Assembly: GCF_019320115.1 (NCBI RefSeq)
Contig: NC_089594.1
Location: 23,367,086-23,431,085 of the forward strand
Direction: 5' to 3'
Source: Miscanthus floridulus
Taxonomy: Eukaryota > Streptophyta > Magnoliopsida > Poales > Poaceae
Length of the DNA: 64,000 bases
Shown here: one piece after another, positions 32,511 to 44,509 of the stretch
Numbering within the stretch: position 1 is the stretch's first letter
Layout of the letters: the number at the start of each line of letters is the position of its first letter
Translations under genes and position numbers: made by a program
Notes under the pieces: generated by a model
Seen by the model: only the letters and a program-made list of their open reading frames with translations
Databases searched by the model: none
What the model was told of the DNA's origin: nothing

Positions 32511-32960
32511 ATATAGCATATGTGGTACAATGCTACATGTGCAAGATGACCGCGATAAACTGTATCAGAACATAAACAATATCCTAGAATACTGTGCTGA
32601 TTAGGGAAAAAATAATTGGGATGCAGGTTTCACATTCATCTGAATGTAGCAGCAGCAACTGTGGGAACAAAGATTAAACATAAACGTTAACTACCGTATC
32701 AACAGCAGGATTTGCTGTCTGCTGCCAATCGAGAACAGGAGCCATGTGCAGGAGCGGGAGGCCTTCCCTAATGACCAGGCATGAACCTTATCCGAGGTAC
32801 TCCAGGGTGACATGATTAACTCCTTTGAACATCAGATAATACTATCTTAAATGCTACGAGTAAGGCATCATGTGAGGGCCATAATGACTCTCGCCTACTA
32901 TATATGTTCAACATATACCGAGGAAAGGAAGTGTTTCTTTCATGCAAAAGAAGAGTTGTC

Positions 32961-33244
32961 TGTTAGTTCGCTGAATTCTTACTCTTGGTAGTAGCAGAAT
33001 TTTTACTCTCATCGAGAGAGGATGACACTAGGAGTTAGGGCAATTTTCTGATTTATTTTCAAATGTCATGCTAACCTAAGGGGTTGAGAATACATATTTA
33101 TAGGCTGCTAGCCAGCCAAGCATATGCCAAGATGTTAGTTCTAGATGCTAAGGTGTTGTCCTAGATGCTAGTCCTAGATGCTAAGATGCTGCTGTCCTAG
33201 CTGCAGCCCCACAAAGATCAGCCAACACAGAGACTTATCCATCA
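32961..33244 (-). repeat. RE4 3' LTR
   Basis: TGTTAG...ATCA in plus orientation. It differs from the 5' LTR by a ~24-base duplication near 32985 and by lacking one unit of a CTAGATGCTAGTC repeat. The minus-strand polypurine tract, seen as TTTCTCCCCCTAAGTC at 33245-33260, abuts it. Confidence 0.9.
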
Positions 33245-33253
33245 TTTCTCCCC

Positions 33254-36069
33254 CTAAGTCTTGTGCGTCGTCTTGTGGGAAAGTTGAACCATCCCGGTCC
33301 TGGAGCAAAGCTCAAGGAACTTGATCCTCCCAAGAGGCTTGGTAAGCAGGTCCGCAAGCTGGTCCTTGGTGTTGATGTAGCTCGCCTTGATGCTCCCTTC
33401 CTCCAAACAGCCTCGGATGAAGTGGTACCTCACCAGGATGTGCTTACTCCGTTTATGGAAAACGGGGTTCTTTGCCAGGGCCAAAGCGGACTTGCTGCCC
33501 ATCCTGAGCTCCACCGCTCTAGTGTCTCTGCCGAGGAGATCACCAAGCAGTCGAGCGAGCCAGAGCACTTGAGTCGAAGCGGTGAAGGCCGCTATGTACT
33601 CGGCCTCGCAGCAGGACAGGGCCACCACTTGCTGCTTGACCGACGCCAGCTAACGAGGCACTTGCCGAGGAGAAAGAGGATCCCGCTCGTGCTCTTGCTA
33701 GTGTCGATGTCGCCGGCGTGGTCGCTGTCGCTGTACCCGACGAAGTGTGCCGCCCCAGGGCACCTAGGGTAGTAGAGGCCGTGGTCGAGAGTCCCCGCAA
33801 CGTAGCGGATGATCCTCTTCACGGCCTACTGGTGCTCTGTCGTCGGTCGCTGCATGAACCGACTAACGTAGCCGACGAAGAATGCCAAGTCCGGCCGTGT
33901 GTGGGCGAGGTAGCGAAGGCTCCCCACAAGATGTCGGTACTGCGTAGCGTCCACCTCCTCCGTCGTGCTGTCGCAGCTCAGCTTCAGCCTCTCCTCCATC
34001 GGAGTGAGCTGGGTTGCAGTCGGTGAGCCCAGCTAGCTCAACGACGCGCTTGGCGTAGGCGGTCTGTCGAAGCGTGATCCCGGAGTCATCCTGATGCACC
34101 TCGATTCCCAGGTAGAAGGAAAGAGGCCCCAGGTCACTCATCTAGAAGGTGGCCTTCATCTCTTCCTTGAATGCCGCCACCTCCGCATCCTTGGTGCCGG
34201 TGATCACCAAGTCGTCGATGTATACACCCACCAGCAGAGCATTTCCTCCACTGCCCCGTCGGTAGATGGCCGCCTCGTGCGGGCTTTGCTCGAAGCCCAT
34301 CCCCTTTAGCGTGGAATCCAACTTGGCATTACACGTCCTCGGTGCCTGCCGCAAGCCATAGAGGGCCTTGCGCAGGCAGAGCACCTTGCCCTCCTTGCCG
34401 GGGATCGTAAATCCCGGCGGCTGGTGCACGTAGACCTCCTCCTTCAAGTCGCCATTAAGGAACGCCGACTTGACGTCCATGTGATGAACACGCCAGCCCT
34501 CCTGGGCAGCTAGCGCAAGGAGGAGTCGCACGGACTCCATCCGTGCCACGGGAGCAAAGGCGTCGTCGAAGTCGACCCCCTCCTGCTACACGAAACCTCG
34601 TGCCACCAAACGAGCCTTGTGCTTGACGGTGGCGCCGGCTTCATCCCTCTTCAGCTTGTACACCCACTTAAGGGTGATCGCGCGATGACCACGAGGAAGG
34701 TCAGTAAGCTCCCAGGTGCGGTTCTTCTCAACCGCATCCATCTCCAAATGCATCGCGGCGCGCCATGCCGCGTGTCTCTCGGCCTCTGTAAACGACCGAG
34801 GCTCGTCGTCGTCACACGCAAGGTGCAACTGCGCCTCCAGGTCGTGAGGCACCAGTCCTAGCACCGGCTGGTCACCGAGAAGGTTCTCCATCGTACGGTA
34901 CCGCAACGGCTCGCCGTCGTGGTACGCGTCGATGCGCTCCTCGTCGTGAGAGAGCGGAGTAGCGAGCTCAACCGGGCTGTGCTCGACACGAGCTGGTGTT
35001 GGAGTAGACGTGCCCGGAGAGGTGCCTGTCGGTGCTAGAGTGCGTGGCGGTGCCGACTGTGGTGGAGCCGGCGAAGAACTCATCGCAGCCAAGGTCCTAG
35101 CTGAAGAGCGTGGTGCTGTCGGAGTAGCAGGCGCCGGGGTCGGTGGAGGCTCGGGGACTAGGGTAGACGCGCTCGTCGAAGAAGAGTTGCCTACTCCCCC
35201 AGCTCCCTCGAAGTGGACGTATTTGACAGTGAAGTCGTCGTACGTCGGAGCCGAGCCGTCGTCCACCGCCTTGTCCCACGCCCATCCTCGCCCTTCGTCA
35301 AACACAACGTCGCGCGCCGTGCGCACACGCTGCGTCTTCGGGTCAAGGATACGGTAGGCCTTCGAGCCCTCCGCGTAGCCGATGAACACTCCTAGAGTGC
35401 TCCTGTTGTCGAGCTTGCTGATGTGGCCAAACTCCTTAGCGAACACGAGGCAACCGAAGACCCGCAAGTGGGAGACCGCCGGCTTGTGCCCATGCCAAGC
35501 CTCGTACGGCGTCCTGCCGTCGAGCGCCTTGGTAGGCGAGCGATTGAGGATGTAGACGGCCAACACCACCGCCTCTCCCCAGAAGACAGCCGGCATCCCT
35601 CTCTGTTTGAGAAGGGCCCGAGCCATTCCCACAACCGTCTGGTTGCGCCGCTCGACGACACCGTTCTGCTGCGGGTTGTACGACGCGGCGTAGTGGCGCT
35701 GAATGCCCTCATCAGCGCAGTACGACACGAATTCAGCCGTCATGAATTCGACGCCGTTGTCGGTGCGCAGCACGCGCAGCTTACGGCCGCACTCCGCCTC
35801 CGCAGCAGCCTGCGAGCGCCTGATGGCGTCCGCAGCCTCTCCCTTGCTGCCGAGGACCATCACCCACATGTAGCGGGAGAGGTCGTCGACAAGCAGCAGG
35901 AAGTAGCGTCGTCCTCCCGGTGTGGCCGGTGTCACCGGGCCACATAAGTCCCCGTGCACAAGCTCGAGCCTCTCCTTAGCTCGAAAGCTCGCCCGCTAGG
36001 GAAAGGGGAGTCGCCTCTGCTTCGTCAACACGCAGACGTCGCAGAGCTGCTCCACGGCAGGCCTCGCAC
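33254..36069 (-). pseudogene. RE4 pol: integrase, reverse transcriptase, RNase H
   Basis: From about 36069 down: CDVCVLTKQRRLPFP, then the integrase core with HGDLCGP, RTDNGVEF and NPQQNGVVERRN, which carry the D, D and E residues, and a SKAYRILDPKTQRV tail. RT has KHKARLVARGF, HHMDVKSAFLNG, ALYGLRQAPRTCNAKL, YIDDLVITG and YLGIEVHQD. RNase H has YSDSDHAGDID, SCCEAEYIA and SKHILVRYHFIRG. TAG codons split it after GFV (near 34586) and after ATF (near 34142). Frames change near 34020 and near 33650, and a TAG sits in the linker near 36000. It ends KTTHKT, close to the polypurine tract. Confidence 0.85.
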
Positions 36070-38346
36070 CATCTCCGTGGCACTGAGCCACTTCAGGGCC
36101 TCGAAGCGAAGGTGCCCGAAGCGCTCGTGCCACTGCCACGCCTCGTCATCCCGACAAGCAGCGAGACAGAGGGGTTGTGTCACCTGCACGTTAAGGACGT
36201 AGAGTCGATTTGCGCTTCTAGATACCTTGGCAAGAAGGCGGCGACGGCGATCCCAAATCCTCATGACTCCATCCTCAACCACTACGCGCGAACCGTTCTC
36301 ATCTAGCTGTCCTAAGCTGATGATGGAGTTCCTCAACGCGGGGATGTAGTAGACTCCGGTGAGCAGCCTGTGCTCACCAGACACGGCGGTGAAGATGACG
36401 GAGCCGACGCCCTTGATCTCCACGCCGGAGACATCCCCAAACTTGACGGAGCCTCGGACGCTAGAGTCAAGCTCGGTGAAGAACTCCCGTCGACCGGTCA
36501 CGTGATGGGTGACGCCGGTGTCGAGGCACCACCCGTCAGTCTTGTCGTTGCCAGAGCCGTCGCCGAGGAGGGCGTGTGCTTTTGGCTCGTTAAGGTGGAG
36601 GAGAGCCGCTGCGGCTGGTGCCACTGGAGGTAGCTCGATGCTTGCATGTGCCATGAACATAGCCGGCTCCTCCTCCGCCTGTGCGACATGGGCCTGGCCG
36701 CGTCGTGGCTGTCGATAGTCCTTGGCCCAATGGCCAAGCTGGCCGCAGTTGCGGCAGGTGTCGTCTCGTGCCGGCTTGTGCTTGCCGGCGGCGTCGCCCT
36801 GGGCGCTTTCGCGGGCATCACCCTCGGCACGTCCTCGTGCCCCGGCCTGGGCGTCTCTGTGCGCCTTGCGCGGCTTGCCATGCTTGCGGCCGCCTGTCGC
36901 GGAAGAAGGCTTCCCCTTCTTCCGGTCACCTTGGCAGGCAGCCCACTGCTCCCGAGTGAGAAGGAGCTTCCCGCCAGTGGTGATGGGCCCCGAGAGAGAC
37001 TGTGGCTCATCGCTGTCGACGATCTTGAGACGACCTATCACCTCCTCGATCGACATCGTGGAGAGATCCAGCAGGGACTCGATTGAGCGAGCCATCTGTT
37101 TGTACTTCTCGGGGACGCAGCGGAAGAGCTTTGCGACAGCTCTCTCCTCGCCGTAGGTGTCATCGCCGAACTGCACCATCTTCTGCAACAGAGTGTTGAG
37201 ACGGAGAGGAAAGTCATCAACGTCCTCACCTGGCTAGAAGGCCAGGTTCTCCCACTCCTTGCGAAGTGCCTGCAGTGTGGACTTGCGGGCACGGTCGTTG
37301 CCGCTGCGTGCCGCAGCGATGGCGTCCCAAGCCTCCTTGGCAGTCCGCTTGTTGGTAAGCGAGAACTGAATCTCGGACGGGACTGCAGCGATGAGGGCAT
37401 CCAACGCCCGTCGATCCTGGTCGTAGTCGATGTCGCCGTACCGGACTGCCTCCCACATGTGCCGCACCTGGAGCTTTACCCTCACCACCGTAGCCCACTC
37501 GACGTAGTTGGTCTTAATGAGGGTAGGCCACCCACCGCCGGGGCCTACGTCCCTGACAACAGCCTGGAGCCCGTGGTAACCACGGTACCGATCCGGGGAG
37601 AGAGAGCCACGCTGCCTGTGAAGGCCACGCTCTCCATCGACCCATCCGCCATCGTTGCCGTGCGCGCCTCCTCCTGGAGCGCCACCGCCGTACGCGCCTC
37701 CTCCAGGAGCGCCACCGCCATGCGCGCCTCCTCCAGGAGCGCCGCCGACGCGTCCGCGCCTGTCTGGGCTACCGCCGCGCTCGTGGGCGTGCGCGGCTGC
37801 CCACTGCGCCGCCTGCGCTCGCGCTGCCTCCCTCCCCAGTAGCTCGAGGTCCGCGTCGGCGCTGTCGTCAGCAGAAACAGAGCTGCTGATGCTGTCGCGC
37901 AGAGCCTCGACCTCTGCTGCCGCCGCACGCGCTGCATCTGCCGCCGCCACTGCTTCCGCCTCCGCTCTGGCTGCTGCCAGCTCCGCCGCTGCCAGCCTCG
38001 ACGCCCTTGCCGTCGCCGCAGCGATCTCTGTCGCCGCTCGCTCGCGTTTCTCTGCCGCGGCAAGTTCAGCCTCCTGCCGACGCCGCGTGCTGAGGTGACC
38101 GAGCGCTGAGACTGCCCTGCGAACATGACGCGCTACCGGGGGGCTGCTGCGTGGGGACAGGGATGCTTCAGACGAGTTGCTGCTCGTCTGCGCAGAGGGA
38201 GAGGAGTGAGCAGGAGCGGCCGGAGCTGCTGCTGCTCCCAGCTGGGGCTGTTGCGCGGCTGGGAAAGGAGATGAGCAGGAGATGCTCAGGCTACAGGATA
38301 GTACGGCTCTGATACCACTTGTTAGTCGCTGAATTCTTACTCTCAT
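36025..38346 (-). pseudogene. RE4 gag-protease, starting inside the LTR
   Basis: The only in-frame ATG ahead of the conserved gag core is at 38346, inside the 5' LTR, about 80 bases past the LTR TATA box. Translation would run through the LTR end and the PBS (MRVRIQRLTSGIRAVLS). An Ala-rich coiled-coil segment, a Gly-rich repeat (GGGAHGGGAPGGG) and the gag core (NYVEWATVVRVKLQVRHMWEAV) follow. One TAG lies near 37234. The knuckle CRNCGQLGHWAKDY has Tyr in place of the last Cys. Protease shows WCLDTGVTHHVTG. The frame is lost near 36070, after WHERFGHLRFEALKWL. Confidence 0.75.
38305..38317 (-). other. RE4 primer binding site (initiator tRNA-Met)
   Basis: Plus-strand GGCTCTGATACCA, so TGGTATCAGAGCC on the coding strand, two bases inside the 5' LTR. 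Confidence 0.85.
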
Positions 38347-38603
38347 CGAGAGAGGATGACACAAGGAGTTGGGACAATTTTCTGGTTTATTTCCAAATGC
38401 CATGCCAACCTGAGGGGTTGGGGATACATATTTATAGGCTGCTAGCCAGCCAAGCATATGCCAAGATGCTAGTCCTAGATGCTAAGGTGCTGTCCTAGAT
38501 GCTAGTCCTAGATGCTGTCCTAGATGCTAGTCCTAGATGCTAAGATGCTGTTGTCCTAGCTGCAGCCCCACGAAGACCAGCCAACACAGAGACTTATCAA
38601 TCA
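38320..38603 (-). repeat. RE4 5' LTR
   Basis: 284 bp, TG...CA. A minus-strand TATA box (CCTATAAATATG) lies near 38427-38438, downstream of tandem CTAGATGCTAGTC units. Confidence 0.9.
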
Positions 38604-39898
38604 TTGTCAAAGGATAGAAACTACTATTCCAAAGTACAAATTAAACTAACCACATCATTCAAGTAAAGGTACGGTCCAGCTAAATATGCATTTTTTTCTT
38701 GTCTGCGAACAAAGTAATAAACCCTCTCTAATAATCACCTTGAAAAGTTCAATTTCAATGTCACTCTCTAGGATAAATATATGTATGACTGTGGGTAATC
38801 AGCAAGAGCAAGGAAAACCAAGAATTACTCCGACAATGTCTAATCTGATGGAAAGCAGACAATGATGACCACTACTAGCCGAGAATCCGACAGTCCGAGA
38901 TGAATGTGCATGATGCCTCACGCACATGAGTAAAAGAGTCCCAGCCTCCCAGGATAATTGAGGTACCAGAGACCTGGCCCAAGAAACTGGTCGGGCCTAC
39001 AAAATGCTATGACTGATAAACCCATCAGGCATCAGCCACATGAGGCTGATGACCAACCAAAATATGGTTGGCCCACAAGAAATGGCTAACCTGATGAATA
39101 GTCAATGATCTCTAGTGTCTATTATTTGCCCTTTCCTCAGTACCTGCTAGTGGTTCTAGACGCCAGCTTTTTGTACGCACGCAGTACATTTCCGGGGAGA
39201 CAGATGTAAACATGGGCAGATGGTGGACCAGCCGAGGTTCTGTAGGACCTAAGATATGTCAGGTTGTACCAAACTATGCACAGCTAAGTTGGCAAAGATG
39301 ATCAGATGACGAGTATTTTCACTTTATTGGTACTTCATATGTTACACTGTATAGTGCAGAGAGTTGAAAAGATCTCAAAACTGCTATCAGAAAAGCAAAA
39401 AGATGGCAATGTACTAGACTAACTAGTAATTGGAATGGGTACAAGCCATCAAAGCCACAAGATGGTAATGTACTATATAAATGTTTCATTGTTAGTGCTA
39501 GGAAACAATGGCTTATGATGTATGATGACAAAAGCACAGTACAAGGTATGCTTTTGTAGGTCACACTACCTACTCTTATAATTAACATTCAAATGATAGT
39601 GTTGATGTTACACTAGATGGGGCCAGGAGCATGACATTAACATTATTGACTTCAATGACAATGTTAACAGTAGAAGTGCTGACATTTACCTTCTGTGCAT
39701 CGTTCCACTGCCACTACCACAAGGCAATAATTTAATATATGATGAGAGTGTACGAGTGTTGGAGAGTCACAGATAAATGCTTGTTATTCCTCATTTAGTC
39801 CTCAATTACCAGAAGTCCCCATAAGAACATGGGCCATGCTTAAAATTCTGAGATTGTTTGATCTCTCTGACCATGGGCAATGCTGATTGTAACCTCCA
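38604..39898. other. Intergenic region, includes possible 3' UTR of the PPR gene
   Basis: No ORF or element I can support. The part next to 39971 may be the transcribed tail of the PPR gene. Confidence 0.4.
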
Positions 39899-39970
39899 TT
39901 AGTGAATGATAGTCTGCACAAACAGCTCCTCTTTTTGCTTACAACCAAAAATATGAGAATTACCCTTTGC

Positions 39971-41449
39971 CTAGATCCAACTTGAGCCCATATCTTTCCT
40001 TGCACCAGTGTCATTCAAATACTTCCTTACCAACACAGCATTTTCCCAGCTTCCGCTGGCAGCATATACATCCGAAAGCAAAGCATGGTTCCCACCATTT
40101 TCTGGTTCAAGTTTGAAAAGCTGTTCAGCTGCTAGTCTGGCTATTCCAACATTCCTGTACTTACGGCATGAACCAAGCAAAGATCCCCACATAGAAGGAG
40201 TTGGTTCAAATGGCATTTGTTGTATCAGTTCCCAAGCCTCACCAGTCTTCCCAGATCGCCCCAAAACATCAACCATGCAAGAATAGTGAAGGACATTAGG
40301 TTCAACAGTCTGATCAGAAATCAGCAGGCCAAAGTAGCATCGGGCCTCTTCAACTAAACCGGCATGACCACACACGGACATCATTGAGACATAAGTAACT
40401 TCATTCGGAGATATCCCTGACTGCTGCATTTTCTCAAAGAGAATCATTGCTTCCCAAGATTTGCCATGCCTAGTAAAACTAGCGATCATTGCATTCCACA
40501 GGACAACATTCTTGTGTTTCGTATCAGCAAATACTAGATAGGCTTCCTCAATCTGCCCACACCTTGCATAAACACCCACAAGAGATGATGCCACAAACAA
40601 ATTACCATTAAATCCATACTTGATAATAACTGCATGCAGCTGAATTCCTTCAATCATCAATGCTAGGCTTGCACATGTACTGAGTATAGCAGAAAGAGTG
40701 AATTCAGTCAATTGTATTCCTTCCCTTTGTGAACTCTGGAATAGACGCAATGTGTCTTCGTGAAGATCATTTTGCACGAGTCCTGCAAACAATGTACTCC
40801 ATGTAACTGCAGTTTTCTCAGGAATCTTCTCAAAAACCAAACAAGCATCATTAATCATATTACACTTTGCATAAACATCAAGAACTGCAGTTCCAACAAA
40901 ACTATTAGAGTCCAATGCAAGCTTGATTGCGAAAGTATGTAATTGTCTGCATTCTATAGTAGCATGTTCTGCAGCACATGCACATAGGGTGCTGGACAGG
41001 GTAAATTCACTGATCTGTGTCCCTTCTTTGTGCATCTTTGAAAAAAGCTTCAGAGCCTGTAAACCATCTCCATTGCAGGTATACCCAGCAATCATGGTAT
41101 TCCATGAGACTATGCTTCTGAAAGACATTGCGTCAAAAACATCGCGAGCGTAATCATTCCTGCCACATTTTGTGTATAAGTTGATAAGAATATTGCATGT
41201 GATAGTATCAGTGGCCAAACCCAAATGGATGGCTAAACCATGGCAGCCTTTCCCAACCAAGAGGGACCTCTTCTTTGTACACTGTTGCAAAAGTTCATGT
41301 AGTGCAAACATGGCAATCAAATCCCTGTCAAACCTAATAAGGCTTCTATCCTTTGGGGCAATTCCATGGTTTAGCTTGTTACAAAAAGAACGAGCACCAA
41401 AATGAATTCCCGAGAATACAGCAATAAGAGAATTGGCACACTGTTTCAT
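39971..41449 (-). CDS. PLS-type pentatricopeptide repeat protein with E motif
   Basis: PPR proteins bind single organellar RNAs; PLS-E types act in C-to-U editing in mitochondria or plastids, often with a DYW partner. The start chosen is ATG 41449 (MKQCANSLIAVFSGI); ATG 41476 is in frame and also possible. The start gives 492 residues with no intron. The repeats run from about residue 80, for example NILINLYTKCGRNDYARDVF, SIVSWNTMIAGYTCNG, GTAVLDVYAKCNMIND, VVLWNAMIASFTRHGKSWEA and VLHYSCMVDVLGRSGK. The E motif follows (SMWGSLLGSCRKYRNVGIAR; ALLSDVYAASGSWENA) and ends GSSWI. A TAG at 39971-39973 stands where family members usually have a residue such as Gln or Glu; the frame continues for about 23 codons to a TAA at 39899, without a DYW domain. 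A leading hydrophobic/basic N-terminus fits organelle targeting. Confidence 0.85.
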   Translation of the reverse strand: MKQCANSLIAVFSGIHFGARSFCNKLNHGIAPKDRSLIRFDRDLIAMFALHELLQQCTKKRSLLVGKGCHGLAIHLGLATDTITCNILINLYTKCGRNDYARDVFDAMSFRSIVSWNTMIAGYTCNGDGLQALKLFSKMHKEGTQISEFTLSSTLCACAAEHATIECRQLHTFAIKLALDSNSFVGTAVLDVYAKCNMINDACLVFEKIPEKTAVTWSTLFAGLVQNDLHEDTLRLFQSSQREGIQLTEFTLSAILSTCASLALMIEGIQLHAVIIKYGFNGNLFVASSLVGVYARCGQIEEAYLVFADTKHKNVVLWNAMIASFTRHGKSWEAMILFEKMQQSGISPNEVTYVSMMSVCGHAGLVEEARCYFGLLISDQTVEPNVLHYSCMVDVLGRSGKTGEAWELIQQMPFEPTPSMWGSLLGSCRKYRNVGIARLAAEQLFKLEPENGGNHALLSDVYAASGSWENAVLVRKYLNDTGARKDMGSSWI

Positions 41450-41524
41450 AGCATGATGGTTAAACCAAATGCCCATCCAAGCAAGGCAGCTGCCCCAAGC
41501 TCTCTCAGTTTTATTTGAAGGCAA

Positions 41525-43000
41525 ACTTCACAAAATGGAATTTGTACTCACAAAAAGGAAATTTAAAAGGAAAATCATTTGGATCTTTGCTTCACGCTAA
41601 GAGCAGATAAAAATTCTCTGCAGGCTTAACTGTGAATGTTTCAGCTTGTTTGTCCACCTTCAGAAACTTAATAGACCATTGCATTGCATCGCCAAAAGAA
41701 ATAGCAAGTTAATACAAGTAACAACCTTGTGATATTCATCACAGTTTGGTGTATCTTCTGCTATCAAATTTAATTAATCCTGACAAATAAGATCCCATCA
41801 GAAAAGGAACACAAGTTTAAATGAAATCAAAATGAGAAAATACATTGGAATTTCATTAAAAGCTGTACAAATGGTTGAAAATGAAAAAAAAACAATTGAA
41901 AAAACAAATCAGGAACTAAACTAATGGAGCTGCTGGTTTAAAACCTTGGGGCTGCACGACCAGAATTCAGCATGGCGCTTATACTGTGGCACTGAACACT
42001 AGTATTCCAGTGACAATAACCCCATGTTTCATATCAATTTTTCAGTCTTGTAGAATTTATTTACCGAATAGAATTGATAGATAACTATAAAATCAGAGGG
42101 GATAGGTCACGACCATTTGGAATGACAGAGCAACAGTATTGAAGGATGAAATGATTTGGTGCTTTGGCCAAAAGCTACAGACAGTAATTCTTTTGAAGCT
42201 AACTAATGTGAACACTAATTTAATACAGGGCTTTTTTTTTGTTTCCAGAAGAGGTCACCCTGAATCAGGATGGTGTTAAACAGTGTTCCACAAAACTCAA
42301 GTTACTTAGGGCTTATCTCAACTAGGCTTCTACAAAAAGGGGGAAAAATAACAGGTCCAATTCCCATCGCGAAATGAAACCACAGGGACTATGATCATAT
42401 CATGCAGAAACTCAGAGGCAATAAGTTGTAAAAGGGGAATGACAGAGATACGGAGCACCCAAAACTATACTCTACATGCAGCAGCAGGACATATTTCAGT
42501 CCAACCAGCAGCAGGGCATATTTTCGGTCCAACCCTACGTAGCACTGAGACTATAGCACATCAAATCATCAATTTCGATAATGGAGAAAAAAAATACGGT
42601 CAGAGAAGATACGCTGACTACCTCTCCCAGTGTGGGGCATTCCGTCGAACACCCTCGCCGCAGTAGCAGATGTAACCCCACACCCGCCGAGTCAGCACCA
42701 GCTGCGCGCGTCTGGGGAGCGGTGGGATGACAAGGAGGGGTCTGGAGCTCGGAGGGGAACGAGAATCGACGGACGCCGAGATAGCTAGGAAGCTGTCGAT
42801 CGGAACCAGGCTGCAACACCAACACAGTGGCAAAATCGCCGCGGCGCCGAGGCGCTAGAGAGGCGAGCGACGAGAGGAAATTGCGAAAGCAAATCGAGCG
42901 CGCGGGCTGGTGTGGGAAACTCCGGACGGCGACATATGGCCCAAAAGAGAGAGAGGATTAGCAGCCCAATAGCGTGGAGTTTCTTCCTTAAAGGCCGAGC
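41525..43000 (-). other. 5' leader and promoter region of the PPR gene
   Basis: A GC-rich block at about 42620-42900 looks like a 5' UTR exon on the minus strand, with a donor-like GAGAG/GTAGTC near 42621. An intron to the pyrimidine-rich, AG-ending stretch just upstream of the coding frame (about 41530) is possible. I see no other coding frame of note. Confidence 0.35.
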
Positions 43001-44509
43001 ACTCCTGGCACGTTTCGGCCCATTGCCTGCACCTATCGCGGTGTGTTTTGTGTTCTTCGGTTTATGATCTCAAAAAAAAAAAGGAAATCTCAAACAATCT
43101 CCAGTTTAATCAAATATATGCAAGAAAAACTATTAATATTTATGATGTGCAGTTAAAATTAATAGATAACCATGAAATATGTTTTCATGACAAACCTGGT
43201 TGAAGATACAAATGCCGATATTATTTTCTGCAAACCTGTTCAAACTTAAAATGCTTGGACTCCTCTCGAAGCGAGACTTCCATTCTTTTTGGACGGAGGA
43301 AATATTTAGGTGTGGGCATTCAAGTCACCCAAAAAGTTTGGGTCAAGTAATTTGGATTTTTAAAAAAATCAGGCTTTTTAAATTGATATCTGTTTTTTTT
43401 CTTGAGAACTAAATAATGATAAAATACACTGTATATGTTCCTAAATTACCTAGTTCTACCAATGTTCAATTGAAAAAAACACAAATGCCATGTGTCACCA
43501 AGTAAACCATGTTTATATGTATACATTGGCAATTAATGTATACATTTAGAGTTTATCAGTGGTGAAAAAATGTTCCCTCTACCACAATAAGTTTTGTAAG
43601 TTATTACTTTATATACATTTTACTGAAACATTATGGCATACCAAAATTGGTACCCAATTGTAAAAACTCCACTTTTTATAAAACAATATTACTATACATA
43701 TGATTCTTTGATAGAGTAATTCAACATTTTGAGTGTTGTGGTGCAGATTGAAACTATTGTTATGTCATCGTAATATCTAAGAATATAATGTATGATCTAT
43801 AGAATCTATTTTTAACATAATATAATTGGAAATTTTGAATAAAAAGATATAATAAGCAGTAGAGTCTAAATTGAATGTGTGGATAAAAAAATGTGACATC
43901 CAATTAAATTTAGTTAAAAATTGAAAAACAAATATAGATTTGTGATGTCTTAAAAAGATGTACCAAGAACCGATATAACTTAGGATAAGGTTTCAGCAAA
44001 GTACATATTAAAAACCAACGGATATGTACGACGAAAACATATAAAGTATCTAAATGTTATTGTGTTAGACAACAAAGAGAGAATAAAGATAATCAATTTT
44101 AATTAGCTATGAGTTATAAATTTGTCCATGTAGTGTTTAGACGGTGCAATAATGCCCGCAATAGTGTAAGAAGGTATGGATCACATCAGATGATCACTGC
44201 TCAGTTGATCAGTTCACGTCGCTCGAGTCTTTTTTGCCCTCCACAACCACAATATATGAGGATAGCCAGGAATCATTCCGGCCTGGGTGCATTCCTCTTC
44301 AAATTTCACCTTCTCAGCCTACGGCGCCTTTCCTCGCATCAAATAGGTTATCCATTTCATGCTCGTCGTCTCCTCTGGACTTTACCAATGCAACAAGGTG
44401 GGTGTTCAGTTTTTCCACGCTGCACTTTTCGGAAACAGATGGTCATTTACACCCACCGATCCATGTCGCTGAGTGCGTGCTGAAACTCTTCCGGCGGACA
44501 CCCATTTTA
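43001..44509. other. AT-rich intergenic region
   Basis: Low-complexity AT-rich DNA with one degraded MITE and no supported gene. Confidence 0.5.
43080..43304. mobile_element. Degraded Stowaway-like MITE
   Basis: The right end TTTTTGGACGGAGGAA resembles a Stowaway terminus (CTCCGTCC inverted), next to AT-rich filler. The left end is unclear. Confidence 0.35.

Larger units (their letters stand above)
30354..32960. other. 3' UTR of the B3 gene and intergenic region
   Basis: The first several hundred bases are likely the B3 3' UTR. I see no further gene. It contains a Tourist-like MITE at 31549 and a Stowaway-like MITE at 32252. Confidence 0.5.
32961..38603 (-). mobile_element. RE4: complete Ty1/copia element, minus strand
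   Basis: 5643 bp, bounded by 284-bp LTRs and a perfect five-base target duplication, TTGTC (32956-32960 and 38604-38608). The PBS is the initiator-Met type. Reading on the minus strand it has gag-protease, integrase, RT and RNase H in copia order. The coding sequence is GC-rich, unlike RE1 and RE2. A few stops and frameshifts make it inactive, but the integrase D, D and E residues and the RT YIDD are all present. Confidence 0.9.

Noticed and set aside
34010..35950. Plus-strand ORFs over RE4 pol
   Set aside because: They are antisense to recognisable integrase and RT motifs and show no protein features of their own.
37545..38126. Long overlapping ORFs in RE4 gag (both strands)
   Set aside because: Shadows of the Ala-rich gag frame caused by GC-rich codons.
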